Positions 40,340 to 51,000 of a stretch of DNA of 64,000 bases are shown here, in pieces (position 1 is the first letter of the stretch; each line of letters starts with the position of its first letter). The stretch lies in assembly GCF_023156585.1 (NCBI RefSeq), contig NZ_JALNMI010000004.1, forward strand, positions 62,001 to 126,000. Direction: 5' to 3'. The DNA is from Subsaxibacter sp. CAU 1640. Lineage in GTDB: Bacteria; Bacteroidota; Bacteroidia; Flavobacteriales; Flavobacteriaceae. The notes below the pieces were generated by a model. That model saw only the letters and a program-made list of their open reading frames with translations, ran no database searches and was not told the DNA's origin. Made by a program: the position numbers and the translations under genes.

Positions 40340-40590
40340 CTAAAAAATTATGTTGTAGCATTTTTTATAGTACTTCTTGATTAAATGGTGGCACACGATA
40401 TCGTCATCATAATTGGGTTTAAAGATAGTAATTTAGAGATTAGACTTTAAATGAATCTCAATATCGAAAATTATATACAACTCCGCACTTTATGTCTCTA
40501 AAATCTAATCGCCCTAAAAAGCTAAAGTGCCTAACACCTCTAAAACTTCTAATAAATCAAATCTTGTCGCAAACATACTTTTTAGGGCAG

Positions 40591-40821
40591 GATATGTCAT
40601 GTGGTAAGTTGAAACTGTCATGTTGCACGTTGGATATGTCATGTGGTAAGTTGGAACTGTCATGTTGCAAATAGGATATGTCATGTTGCACGTTGAATAT
40701 GTTATGTGGTAAGTTGGATATGTCATGTGGTAAGTTGGAACTGTTATGTTGCAAGTTGGATATGTCATGTTGCAAGTTGGATATATCATGTGGTAAGTTG
40801 AAATTGTCATGTGTCACGTTC
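40591..40821. repeat. Array of eleven 21-bp tandem repeats
   Basis: Eleven exact-length 21-bp units, alternating two main variants: GATATGTCATGTGGTAAGTT(G) and GAACTGTCATGTTGCAAGTT(G). All reading frames on both strands stay open through most of the array only because 21 is a multiple of three and the unit lacks stops. It sits in the 580-bp gap between divergent genes. Outside the array the gap has only the promoter-like 40872-40879. Confidence 0.9.
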
Positions 40822-40871
40822 AAACAGCTTTATTACATAATCTTAATACCATCCATCATAATAAATTTTCG

Positions 40872-40879
40872 TAAATTTG
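40872..40879 (+). promoter_or_regulatory. Candidate TAnnTTTG promoter of the NDH-2 gene
   Basis: TAAATTTG, 44 nt before ATG 40923. Confidence 0.4.
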
Positions 40880-40922
40880 TACAACTACATTTACGGAGTC
40901 ATCCATTTATAACATCCTTTTG

Positions 40923-42191
40923 ATGAAACATACCCATCAACCCAAAATAGTCATCATTGGCGCAGGCTTTGGTGGCATCACCATTGCAAAATCTCTTAAA
41001 AATAAACCCGTAGAAGTGCTCCTCATAGACCAGCACAACTACCACAACTTTCAGCCGCTCATGTACCAGATAGCTACAGGTGGTCTAGAGCCAGATAGTA
41101 TTGCCTACCCAGTAAGGCGCATCTTCAGGGAGCAAGATAATATCAGTTTCAGAATGGCAAAAGTGGAAAGGGTAGAGGCTACCGCAAAAGTGCTGCACAC
41201 CAGCATCGGCGACATCAGCTATGATTATTTGGTCATCGCCACAGGTAGTACAAACAACTTCTTTAATTTTGAACCGGTCAAAAACAAACTGCTGACGCTC
41301 AAGTCCATTCCAGATGCACTCAATATGCGCAGCTACATCTATCAAAATTTAGAAAAAGCCTTGGCAAATGATACGAGTCAACCTATTGAGGAGCTGATGA
41401 ACGTCGCCATAGTAGGTGGTGGTCCCGCCGGAATTGAATTGGCCGGTGCCTTATCAGAAATGAAGCATTATGTATTGCCAAAAGATTTCCCAGATTTAGA
41501 CTTCTCAAAAATGGAAATCCATCTCTATGAAATGGCACCAAAGCTGCTCTCGGCAATGTCTGAACAAGCATCCAAAAAAACGTTGCTCTACCTACAAAAA
41601 TTAGGAGTCAATGTCTTCTTAAATGCGAAAGTAGAAGGTTATGATGGCAGCGTCCTGAAGATAGCCGATGCCGAAACCTTCAAAACCGAAACCGTCATCT
41701 GGACGGCAGGGGTAAAGGCGGCACCCATAGAAGGGCTTCCCGAAGCTTCCATTACAGGAGGCAGCCGTATTTTGGTTGATGAGTATAATGCGGTCAACAG
41801 CACAACCCATATTTTTGCCATTGGCGATGTGGCAGCTTGTATCACCAAAGAAAATCCAAGAGGTTTGCCTATGTTGGCGCCAGTGGCACAGCAGCAGGGC
41901 AAACACCTCACCAAAAATTTGATGCGGTTGATTAAGAACAAGCCGATGAAACCATTTAAATACTTCAACAAGGGCGTCATGGCCACCATAGGCCGTAACA
42001 AAGCCGTGGTCGATTTGCCAGGCTGGAAGTTTCAAGGTACCTTTGCCTGGTTGGTATGGATGTTCATCCACATCATGTCGCTGGTAGGTTTCAGGAACAA
42101 GGTAGGCGCTTTCTTGGATTGGATGGCCAATTACTTTACCTACGATAAACCTTTGGGTTTGATAATCAGGCCCTATAAGCGCCAGGAATGA
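40923..42191 (+). CDS. Type II NADH dehydrogenase (NDH-2)-like oxidoreductase
   Basis: Two dinucleotide-binding motifs: FAD GAGFGGITIAKSL near residues 12-24 and NAD(P) VGGGPAGIELAGALSEM near 160-176, then the flavin-closing motif HIFAIGDVAAC near 300. The C-terminal region has a membrane-facing amphipathic stretch (FAWLVWMFIHIMSLVGFR), as in NDH-2. It transfers electrons from NADH to menaquinone without pumping protons. ATG 40923 is used; an upstream TTG is in frame. Confidence 0.9.
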   Translation: MKHTHQPKIVIIGAGFGGITIAKSLKNKPVEVLLIDQHNYHNFQPLMYQIATGGLEPDSIAYPVRRIFREQDNISFRMAKVERVEATAKVLHTSIGDISYDYLVIATGSTNNFFNFEPVKNKLLTLKSIPDALNMRSYIYQNLEKALANDTSQPIEELMNVAIVGGGPAGIELAGALSEMKHYVLPKDFPDLDFSKMEIHLYEMAPKLLSAMSEQASKKTLLYLQKLGVNVFLNAKVEGYDGSVLKIADAETFKTETVIWTAGVKAAPIEGLPEASITGGSRILVDEYNAVNSTTHIFAIGDVAACITKENPRGLPMLAPVAQQQGKHLTKNLMRLIKNKPMKPFKYFNKGVMATIGRNKAVVDLPGWKFQGTFAWLVWMFIHIMSLVGFRNKVGAFLDWMANYFTYDKPLGLIIRPYKRQE

Positions 42192-42391
42192 CAATTTATC
42201 AAAGCGATTATTAAATCTTTGAAAAGAGTTAAGTTGATATCAATATATTGATTATCTTCACCTCGCATTGTATCCACTGAAGTATTTTTTAGCAATCAAT
42301 CTCTGCCATTGCCATTCTAAATGATGTTTTAAGTAATATAATCACCCGTAACTCATAATACATCATAAATTAAAATTTCTCAAAAACAAGA

Positions 42392-42835
42392 ATGGCTAAA
42401 TCACAACAAAGCTTTAACAAAATTGAAAAAGAAAAGGCTCGTGCTAAAAAGCGTGAGGAAAAACAGAAGAAAAAAGAAGCCCGCAAGTCTGAAGGCAGCA
42501 AGGGTGGCATCCCTATGGCTTATGTAGATGCCTATGGCAATCTCACCGACACACCACCAGATCCAAACGACAAGATCGAGGTAGATGCTGAAGACATTGT
42601 ACTCGGTGTTCCAAAGAAAGAAGAAGCAGAGGAGGAAGATCCAGTACGAAAAGGCAAAGTGTCCTTTTTCGACAATTCTAAAGGCTTCGGATTCATTATC
42701 GATGCCGAAAACAATGAGAAATACTTCTGTCACATCAGTGGTTTGATTGATAAAATTGCAGAAAATGACAAAGTAGAATATGAGCTTGAAAAAGGCCTTA
42801 AAGGGATGAATGCCGTTAAGGTGAAAAAAATCTAA
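42392..42835 (+). CDS. Cold-shock domain protein with basic N-terminal extension
   Basis: The first 45 residues are highly basic (EKEKARAKKREEKQKKKEAR), then an acidic linker and a C-terminal CSD: RKGKVSFFDNSKGFGFIIDA (RNP1 KGFGFI) and KYFCHISGLIDK (RNP2-like). CSDs bind single-stranded nucleic acid. The 147-residue form with the lysine-rich arm is typical of flavobacteria. The last 4 nt overlap the convergent pseudouridine synthase. Confidence 0.9.
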   Translation: MAKSQQSFNKIEKEKARAKKREEKQKKKEARKSEGSKGGIPMAYVDAYGNLTDTPPDPNDKIEVDAEDIVLGVPKKEEAEEEDPVRKGKVSFFDNSKGFGFIIDAENNEKYFCHISGLIDKIAENDKVEYELEKGLKGMNAVKVKKI

Positions 42836-43398
42836 AGAATTTCCTGTAGTTCGATAACGTCGGAAGGTTGCATGTCTCCCAACAGATGACGCCCTATCCG
42901 AACGCGTACCAATCGCAAGGTTGGGTAGCCCACGGCATTGGTCATGCGTCGCACCTGCCGATATTTTCCTTCAGTAATCGTAATGGATAACCAAGAAGTG
43001 TCGCCGTGTCGATTATCACGAATACGCTTCGCACGTTCTGGAAGTTGAGGCGTATCGATACGGCGTACTTTGCAAGGCTTGGTTTTGTAAAATTTACCTT
43101 CAAAAGGTATGTACAGTCCTTGTTGCAGTTGCAGTAATGCATCTTCTGTTATAAATCCATCAATTTGAACATAATATTCTTTTTCTACAGAAGAACTATT
43201 GATGGTGTTGCTCACATTGCCATCAGTAGTAACCAACAACAAACCTTCAGAATCCTTATCCAATCGACCAATGGCCATAACGCCTTCAGGAAAGTTGTGG
43301 AATTCCCGAAGAAACTTGCTGTTGCGTTGATGTCTCGCATTGCTATCAAACTGACTCAAACACCCATAAGGTTTAAAAAGCTTAAAATGACGATGCAT
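42832..43398 (-). CDS. Pseudouridine synthase, RluE/RsuA type
   Basis: A compact synthase of 188 residues: KPYGCLSQFD, catalytic GRLDKDSEGLLLVTTDG near 44-60 with the conserved Asp, EKEYYVQIDG, and the C-terminal EGKYRQVRRMTNAVGYPTLRLVRVRIG. No S4 domain is present, matching the RluE group that modifies 23S rRNA. The site (likely helix 90 region in E. coli) is inferred from the family only. Start ATG 43398 lies 8 nt from the topB stop. Confidence 0.9.
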   Translation of the reverse strand: MHRHFKLFKPYGCLSQFDSNARHQRNSKFLREFHNFPEGVMAIGRLDKDSEGLLLVTTDGNVSNTINSSSVEKEYYVQIDGFITEDALLQLQQGLYIPFEGKFYKTKPCKVRRIDTPQLPERAKRIRDNRHGDTSWLSITITEGKYRQVRRMTNAVGYPTLRLVRVRIGRHLLGDMQPSDVIELQEIL

Positions 43399-43405
43399 AA
43401 TTACT

Positions 43406-45415
43406 TTAGATAGAAGCGTTCAACAAATTATAAACAAGCTCTTTAGTAATTTTTTGACCTTTCGCCTTACTTCGGATATCTTCAAACGACACCCTAAAAT
43501 CACAACCTGTTTTATAGGCAGTGCAACCATAGGCGGTCTTGCCTTTAATCACAGTTCCTTTTTTGCATTTGGGGCAAGCCACTACATCAGGAACAGCAGC
43601 CTTCACCTTTTTCTTTTTCGGTTTGATGGGTTTTGCAGATGTCACTGCTGAAATGCCAGCGCTGCTGCTATCTGTACGAACTTCATACACCAAATCATCT
43701 ACCATCTGCTTCATATTATTAATGAAGGCTGCAGCACTGTAAGTACCTTTTTCAATATCCTTTAATTGCTTTTCCCATTGACCCGTAAGCTCGGCGCTTT
43801 TTAGAAGTTCATTCTGTATGGTATCAATCAGCTGAATGCCTGTAGGTGTAGGTAATATTTGTTTCTTATTCCTTACGATGTATTTCCGCTTGAAAAGTGT
43901 TTCGATGATATTCGCACGCGTGGATGGTCTACCAATTCCATTTTCCTTCATTAAATCCCGTAACTCATCATCATCTACCTGCTTGCCTGCAGTTTCCATC
44001 GCTCGTAGGAGGGAAGCCTCCGTAAATTGTGAAGGTGCCTTGGTTTGTTTCTCCAAAAAAGAAGGCTCGTGCGGCCCTTTTTCACCCTTCACAAACGTAG
44101 GAAAAGCTGCGACTTCTTTTTTAGTATCGTTAAGATTTTCAAATACCACACGCCAACCTTTGCTCAACACTTCCTTTCCGGTAGCTTTAAACTTCACATC
44201 CGTAACTTTACCAATCACAGTCGAATTCGAGACTTGACAATCCTCATAAAACACAGCAATAAACCGACGTGCAATAATATCATAAACTTGTTGCTGACTT
44301 GGATTCAAAGGGCCTTCCATCCCAGTTGGAATGATGGCGTGATGATCGGTAACTTTCTTGTCATTAAACACTTTTGCTGACTTCTTGATCTTTTTGCCCA
44401 AAAGGGGAGTGGTCAACTCTGCATATTGCGTTAAATTTTTAAGGATGCCTGCCACTTTTGGATACAAGTCATTTGGTAAAAATGTGGTGTCAACCCTTGG
44501 ATACGTTACTAATTTCTGTTCGTAAAGTCGCTGTACGATGTTCAAGGTGTCTTCCGCAGAAAAACCAAACTTGGTATTGCAATACACCTGAAGTCCTGTC
44601 AAATCAAACAGTTTAGGCGCATATTCTTTGCCTTTCTTTTTTGTAACAGATGTTACTTCAAAATTATGTTCCTTAACCTTGTTGGCAAGCTTTTCACCAT
44701 CTTCCATTTTTAAAAAACGGCCTTCTTCATAACTGAATAAGGTATCGCGATACATAGTTTGCAATTCCCAATAGGGTTGAGGCACAAAGTTTTCAATCTC
44801 TTTGAAACGGTTCACAACCATAGCCAGAGTTGGAGTTTGCACTCTACCGACCGACAAGACTTGTTTGTGTCCACCATGTTTTACAGTGTACAAGCGCGTC
44901 GCATTGATGCCCAATAACCAATCGCCAATGGCACGAGAAAATCCAGCATAGTAGAGATTATCATACTTTTTGGAATCCATCAAATTGTGGAAACCTTCCT
45001 TGATAGCTTCAGTAGTTAAAGAAGAAATCCATAACCGCTTCACTTCACCTTTGTAATCTGCTTGGTGTAACACCCAACGCTGTATCAATTCGCCTTCTTG
45101 GCCAGCATCACCACAATTAATGACCAATTCCGCCTGGTCAAAGAGTTTCTTGACAATGTTGAATTGTTTTTGTACACCTTCATTGTCAACAACTTTGGTC
45201 ATAAACTTTTCTGGTAACATCGGGAGGTTGTTCAAATCCCAGCTTTTCCAATAAGGTTTGTAGTCATTGGGCTCCATCAAGGTGCAGAAATGTCCAAACG
45301 TGTAGGTAACAGCATAACCATTGCCCTCAAAATAGCCGTCGTGTTTGGTGTTCGCACCCAATACAGAAGCGATTTCACGAGCAACACTAGGCTTTTCAGC
45401 AATACATACTTTCAC
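43406..45415 (-). CDS. topB: DNA topoisomerase III
   Basis: A type IA topoisomerase of 669 residues: N-terminal TOPRIM (MKVCIAEKPSVAREIASVLG and NCGDAGQEGELIQR), the active-site Tyr in KLVTYPRVDTTFLP near residue 300, and the GIGRPSTRANIIETL motif. A C-terminal zinc-binding segment (CPKCKKGTVIKGKTAYGC) follows a Lys-rich linker. It decatenates and resolves recombination intermediates. Solitary topB genes are frequent on integrated elements, but no other conjugation genes are seen here. Confidence 0.93.
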   Translation of the reverse strand: MKVCIAEKPSVAREIASVLGANTKHDGYFEGNGYAVTYTFGHFCTLMEPNDYKPYWKSWDLNNLPMLPEKFMTKVVDNEGVQKQFNIVKKLFDQAELVINCGDAGQEGELIQRWVLHQADYKGEVKRLWISSLTTEAIKEGFHNLMDSKKYDNLYYAGFSRAIGDWLLGINATRLYTVKHGGHKQVLSVGRVQTPTLAMVVNRFKEIENFVPQPYWELQTMYRDTLFSYEEGRFLKMEDGEKLANKVKEHNFEVTSVTKKKGKEYAPKLFDLTGLQVYCNTKFGFSAEDTLNIVQRLYEQKLVTYPRVDTTFLPNDLYPKVAGILKNLTQYAELTTPLLGKKIKKSAKVFNDKKVTDHHAIIPTGMEGPLNPSQQQVYDIIARRFIAVFYEDCQVSNSTVIGKVTDVKFKATGKEVLSKGWRVVFENLNDTKKEVAAFPTFVKGEKGPHEPSFLEKQTKAPSQFTEASLLRAMETAGKQVDDDELRDLMKENGIGRPSTRANIIETLFKRKYIVRNKKQILPTPTGIQLIDTIQNELLKSAELTGQWEKQLKDIEKGTYSAAAFINNMKQMVDDLVYEVRTDSSSAGISAVTSAKPIKPKKKKVKAAVPDVVACPKCKKGTVIKGKTAYGCTAYKTGCDFRVSFEDIRSKAKGQKITKELVYNLLNASI

Positions 45416-45559
45416 GAATTACGAGGATTATTAGTTCAAAAGAAGTTGCAAATTACGGAAATTTATAAGTTTAAATAGGGTTTTAACAGTTGATAAAATA
45501 CATTATTAAAACACGAATACTTATATTTATAAATTCATTGATTAACCAAACATTCCAAT

Positions 45560-48034
45560 ATGAGAACATCTGTGCTGTTAGCGCTTGTAATGAGTTGTTT
45601 GCTGATTCCAACCACAAACTATTCACAATCCAAAAGAAAAAAGAAAAATAAAGACAAGGAAGAAGCTGTTTCGCAAACGCCTCCGAAGAAAAAAGACAAC
45701 GGCATCAAGGATTATAGCGAAGTCATCACAAAAGATGCAGTTACAGATGATGGACTTTTTAAGGTACACATACTAAAGGATAAATATTATTTCGAGATTC
45801 AGGATTCTCTGCTAAACAAAGATATGTTGTTGGTGAGTCGTATTGCCAAACTACCTTCAGGATTGGGTGGAGGCTATACCAATGCAGGCTCTGAAACAAA
45901 TGAACAAATGATCGTTTGGGAACGCTTTCAAGATAAAATATTGATTAAGGTGAAATCATATAATGCGGTGGCCAATGATAGTTTGCCAATCAATATTTCG
46001 GTTCGTGCCAACAACTATGAACCGACCCTATATGCATTCAATATTGAAGCTTTTAGCAAAGACTCGAGCGCTGTGGTTATTGACGTTAGCAAATTTTATA
46101 ATTCAGATGTAAAAGCCATCAGCGGTTTATCAAGTGGAATGCGTGAGGCATATAAAGTTCGAAATTTGGACGATTCACGCAGTTTTATTACTTCGGCCAA
46201 AAGTTTTCCATTGAATATTGAAGTCATTCAGGACTTTACCTATAATGCATCCAAACCACCCATCCATCCTGAAACGGAAACCATTAGCCTTCAAATGAAT
46301 CAGTCGATGATTCTCTTACCAGAAAAACAGATGCAGCCACGACTTGCCGACCCAAGAGTAGGTTGGTTTACCGTGAATCAAATTGATTATAGCAGTGAAC
46401 AATTAAAATCTGACGAAAAAACATACATACGTCGCTGGCGCTTGGAACCAAAAGACCCAGAAGCTTACAAAAGAGGGGAGTTGGTAGAACCCATTAAACC
46501 CATTGTGTATTATTTGGACCCAGCCACACCAGAAAAACTACGTAAATACATCAAACAAGGTATTGAAGACTGGCAAAAACCATTTGAAACTGCAGGTTTT
46601 AAGAATGCTATCATAGCCAAGGATCCACCAACCGTAGAAGAAGATCCGGAATTTAGTCCTGAAGATATACGCTATTCAGTTATTCGCTATGTTGCCAGCA
46701 CCACAAGAAATGCTACTGGACCAAGCGTTTCTGATCCACGAACAGGTGAGATTATTGAAAGTGATGTGATTTGGTATCATAACCATTTGCGTTCCTACAG
46801 AAATCGTTATCTATTGGAAACAGGAGCAGCCAATCCATCCGCAAGAACTTTAAACACTCCAGATGAAGAAATCGGTGAAATGATGCGAATGGTAATTGCC
46901 CACGAAGTAGGTCACGCATTGGGATTCCCTCACAATATGGGAGCTAGTTGTGCCTATGATGTGGAAAGCTATCGCAATGGTGCATTTACACAAGAAAATG
47001 GTATTGCAGCCAGTATTATGGATTATGCGCGCTACAACTACATTGCGCAACCTGGAGACACTAATATCCGTTTTATTAGACAAATTGGGCCTTATGACCA
47101 TTATGCTACCAATTGGGGCTATCGTTGGATTCCAGGTGCGACAACCGAAGGTGAAGTGCCAACTCTTGATGCTTGGATTATGGAAAAAGCTGATGATCCA
47201 CGTTTTAAATTCGGAAAGCAGAGCAGTAGTTTTGATCCATCTGCACAAACAGAAGATATCGGTAATAATTCGATTAAAGCCAGTACTTACGGACTCAAGA
47301 ACCTTAAATATGTTTCAGAGCACTTGCCAGAGTGGACCAGTGATGTCACCAATAATTATGATGATTTAAAAGAATTGTACGATGAACAATTATATGTTTG
47401 GAATCGATACATAGGGCACGTGACCACCCATATTGGTGGCGTGTATGAAGACACCAAAAAACCAAACCAAGGAGGTATTATCTATACACCAGCAACAAAA
47501 GCACAACAAAAAGAAGCGATGGCTTGGTTACACTCCAATGCTTTCAGTTTGCCAACGTGGTTATTGGACACTAAAACCTTGCAATCTACTGATTATGCAG
47601 GTTACACGGAGTTGTTCAGAAGGTTTCAAGTGAGACATTTAAATTCAGTTTTGGACTTTGACACTTTGGGACGTTTGATTGATGGAGAATTGGTAAGCGC
47701 TGAAAATTATTCGGCGTTGAATATGCTTCAAGATGTGCGTAAGGGAATTTGGAAAGAACTCGGAGTAAATTCTAAAGTAGATGTCTTCAGACGTAATCTG
47801 CAACGTGCATATATTGAAAGAATGAAGTATCTGATGACGGAAGAATTAAATCCAGAACGTACGCGGAAATATTTCAACGTGAATCAATCAGACATTAGAG
47901 CATTGGTGCGCGGAGAATTGAACACACTTAAAAATGCCATAAAAGCAAATAAAGGAAATGCATCAGACACTGAAACAAAATATCATTATGAAGATGCCAT
48001 TAAACGTATTGAATTGATATTAGATCCAAAATAA
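45560..48034 (+). CDS. Secreted zinc metalloprotease (DUF5117/DUF5118 type)
   Basis: An 824-residue protein with a signal peptide (ALVMSCLLIPTTNYSQ) and a basic linker, then the DUF5118-like module, then the DUF5117 region and the zinc site HEVGHALGFPHNM with His448, His452 and His458 and Glu449. The long C-terminal half is helical. These large enzymes are widespread in Bacteroidota; substrates are unknown. The gene pairs with the BNR protein 22 nt downstream. Confidence 0.9.
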   Translation: MRTSVLLALVMSCLLIPTTNYSQSKRKKKNKDKEEAVSQTPPKKKDNGIKDYSEVITKDAVTDDGLFKVHILKDKYYFEIQDSLLNKDMLLVSRIAKLPSGLGGGYTNAGSETNEQMIVWERFQDKILIKVKSYNAVANDSLPINISVRANNYEPTLYAFNIEAFSKDSSAVVIDVSKFYNSDVKAISGLSSGMREAYKVRNLDDSRSFITSAKSFPLNIEVIQDFTYNASKPPIHPETETISLQMNQSMILLPEKQMQPRLADPRVGWFTVNQIDYSSEQLKSDEKTYIRRWRLEPKDPEAYKRGELVEPIKPIVYYLDPATPEKLRKYIKQGIEDWQKPFETAGFKNAIIAKDPPTVEEDPEFSPEDIRYSVIRYVASTTRNATGPSVSDPRTGEIIESDVIWYHNHLRSYRNRYLLETGAANPSARTLNTPDEEIGEMMRMVIAHEVGHALGFPHNMGASCAYDVESYRNGAFTQENGIAASIMDYARYNYIAQPGDTNIRFIRQIGPYDHYATNWGYRWIPGATTEGEVPTLDAWIMEKADDPRFKFGKQSSSFDPSAQTEDIGNNSIKASTYGLKNLKYVSEHLPEWTSDVTNNYDDLKELYDEQLYVWNRYIGHVTTHIGGVYEDTKKPNQGGIIYTPATKAQQKEAMAWLHSNAFSLPTWLLDTKTLQSTDYAGYTELFRRFQVRHLNSVLDFDTLGRLIDGELVSAENYSALNMLQDVRKGIWKELGVNSKVDVFRRNLQRAYIERMKYLMTEELNPERTRKYFNVNQSDIRALVRGELNTLKNAIKANKGNASDTETKYHYEDAIKRIELILDPK

Positions 48035-48056
48035 ATTGACAAAACCACCTTCCAAA

Positions 48057-51000
48057 ATGAAAAAATCAACCTTATTTCTCATCCTCATTTTTACACTATC
48101 TATTTGCAGTCTATATTCTCAAAAAAAGAATTCAAAAAATGAAGACAAACAAGCATTGGATACCATCAATATAAGTGGTCTAAAATGGCGTAGTATTGGG
48201 CCAGCACTGACTTCTGGACGAATTTCGGATATTGCCGTCAACCCAAACAATCCTTATGAATATTATGTAGCGAGTGCCGCAGGAGGTGTTTGGAAAACAG
48301 TCAATGCAGGCAACGAATACACACCCATTTTTGACGGTGAAGGCTCTTTCTCTATTGGATGTGTGACGATAGACCCAAACAATTCCAATGTCGTTTGGGT
48401 AGGAACCGGTGAAAATAACAACCAACGTTCCGTTAACTATGGCGATGGTGTGTATAAGTCTACAGACGCTGGCGTTAGCTGGAAAAATATGGGTCTCAAA
48501 ACCTCAGAGCATATTGGGCGAATTGTAGTACATCCTGACAATTCTGACGTGGTCTATGTTGCAGCCATTGGTCCTTTATGGAGCAAAGGAGGTGAACGAG
48601 GACTTTACAAGACCACCGATGGAGGCATTACTTGGAATGCAGTATTGACGGTAGATGAGCATACAGGAGTCAACGATGTGGTAATGGACCCACGCAACCC
48701 TGAAGTGTTGTATGCATCAACATTTCAACGTCGCAGACACGTTTACACCTATGTAGGTGGCGGACCAGGTTCAGGTTTACATAAAAGCAGCGATGGAGGA
48801 GCTACTTGGACAAAACTTGAAAATGGATTACCAAATACCGAAATTGGACGCATCGGTCTTGATATTTCACCAGCCAATCCTGAAATTATCTACGCCATCG
48901 TCGAAGCTGCCAATGGAAAAGGTGGATTTTTTAAATCCACCAATCGCGGCGCCAGTTGGCAAAAAATGAGCAGTCATGTTACGAGTGGCAATTACTACCA
49001 AGAAATAATTGCAGATCCCATTGATGAAAACACGATTTATTCAATGGACACATGGATGAGCGTTTCAAAAGATGGTGGAAAGACATTCAACGTAGTAGGT
49101 GAAGACTATAAGCATATCGATAATCACTGCATGTGGATTGATCCAAAAAATAATAAACATTGGCTGGTAGGAAGTGATGGTGGTGTGTATGAAACCTTTG
49201 ATGAAGGCAAACATTGGGACTTTAAGGAGAATATTCCTGTGACACAGTTTTACAAAGTTGCTGTCGATAATGCAGAACCGTTTTATAATGTATATGGTGG
49301 CACGCAAGATAACTTTAGTATAGGCGGCCCTTCGAGAGTAATGACAGACCATGGTATTACCAATTTTGATTGGTTTATCACCAATGGAGGTGATGGTTTT
49401 GAATCGCAGGTTGACCCTGAAAATCCAGATATTGTATATGCACAATCTCAATACGGATTTTTGGTTAGGTATGATAAAAAGAGTGGTGAAGCAGTGGGAA
49501 TTCAACCTAAAGAACGCGAAGGAGAAAATGCCTATCGCTGGAATTGGGATGCTCCATTAGTTGCAAGTAAACATAAAAGTGGAAGGATTTATTTTGCTGC
49601 AAATAAAGTATTTAGATCTGATGATTATGGAAACAGTTGGCAAGTGATAAGTGAAGATTTATCACAACAAATAGATCGTAATAAGTTAATGGTTTATGAT
49701 AGAGTTGTCAGCATCGATGCTGTGGCAAAAAATGGTTCAACGTCGCCGTATGGTGCAGTGGTTGCCTTGTCAGAATCACCAATTGATGAAAATTTAATTA
49801 TTGCAGGAACAGATGACGGATTGATTCAAATTACTGAAGATGGTGGCAACACATGGAGAAAAGTTTACAATATTTCCGGTGCACCAACACAATCTTATGT
49901 GAACAATGTACATGCATCAAGACATGACGTAAATGTTATTTACGCAGCCTTCAATCATCATAAATATGGAGATTTCAAACCTTATTTATTGAAATCGTCA
50001 GATAAAGGTCGTACTTGGACCAACATCAGCGGCAATTTGCCAGAGCGTGGTTCTGTTTATGCTTTTGAGGAAGACCCTAAAAATGCGGAACTGTTATTTT
50101 GCGGAACAGAGTTCAGCGTCTATTTCTCACCAAATTCTGGTGGAAGATGGAAAGCTTTAAGCAATGGACTTCCAACCATTTTAGTAAGAGATATTGCCAT
50201 ACAGGAACGTGAAAATGATTTGGTTTTGGGAACGTTTGGTCGTGGTTTTTATGTATTGGATGATTATTCTTCCTTAAGGACTATTAAAAATACACCTCCA
50301 AAGGAAAAAGCGATGATTTATCCAATTCGTACAGCATTAATTTGGGAAAAAAGCACACCGCTTGGTTTGCCAGGAAAGGCGTTTCAAGGAGATAATTTCT
50401 ATACTTTAGATAATTTGAATCCGGAAGTAATGATCACGTATTATTATGATGAAGGGCATGAGTCTCTTGAGGATAAACGTCACAAACAGGAAAAAGAACT
50501 CATAAAAGACAAAAAAAGCACACCTTATCCAAGTTACGAACAACTTAAAGCAGAACGTGAAGAAAAGGAACCACAATTACTTTTTGCATTTAAAGATGCC
50601 AATGGCGCGATTGTTAAAAAAGAAATCAGACCTGTGAGCAAAGGTTTACAGCGTTTTAATTGGAATTTGAGGTTTGTACCACAAAATCCTGTAGACTTCA
50701 GCTCACCATCATTTTACAATCCGTTTGATGGTAAAAGAGAAGGCACACTAGTTGCACCAGGAATGTACACCGTGGAAATGCATTTATTCCAAAATGGCAT
50801 GTCAACAGTACTATATCCAGCCACATCATTTGAAGTCAAGGCTTTGAACAATACGGTGATGCCGGCAGAAAACAGAGCTGATAAAGTTGTCTTCCAAAAG
50901 CAAATTGCAGCTTTGGAAGCCGATTTGGAAGTTTGTCAATTTTTGATAGGAGAGATGAACGATAAAATTAAATACATTAAAGAAGCCATTAAATTATCTG

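Noticed and set aside
40591-40821. CRISPR array
   Set aside because: The alternating variants have no spacers; conserved and variable bases are interleaved within 21 bp.
40514-40823. Overlapping frames encoding seven-residue repeats (MTYPTCN, DISNLQH and similar)
   Set aside because: All frames are open because the DNA repeat is 21 bp and has no stop; no leader, and both strands do it equally.
43406-45415. topB as the mark of an integrated conjugative element
   Set aside because: No tra, relaxase, integrase or att repeats nearby; the neighbours are core genes.
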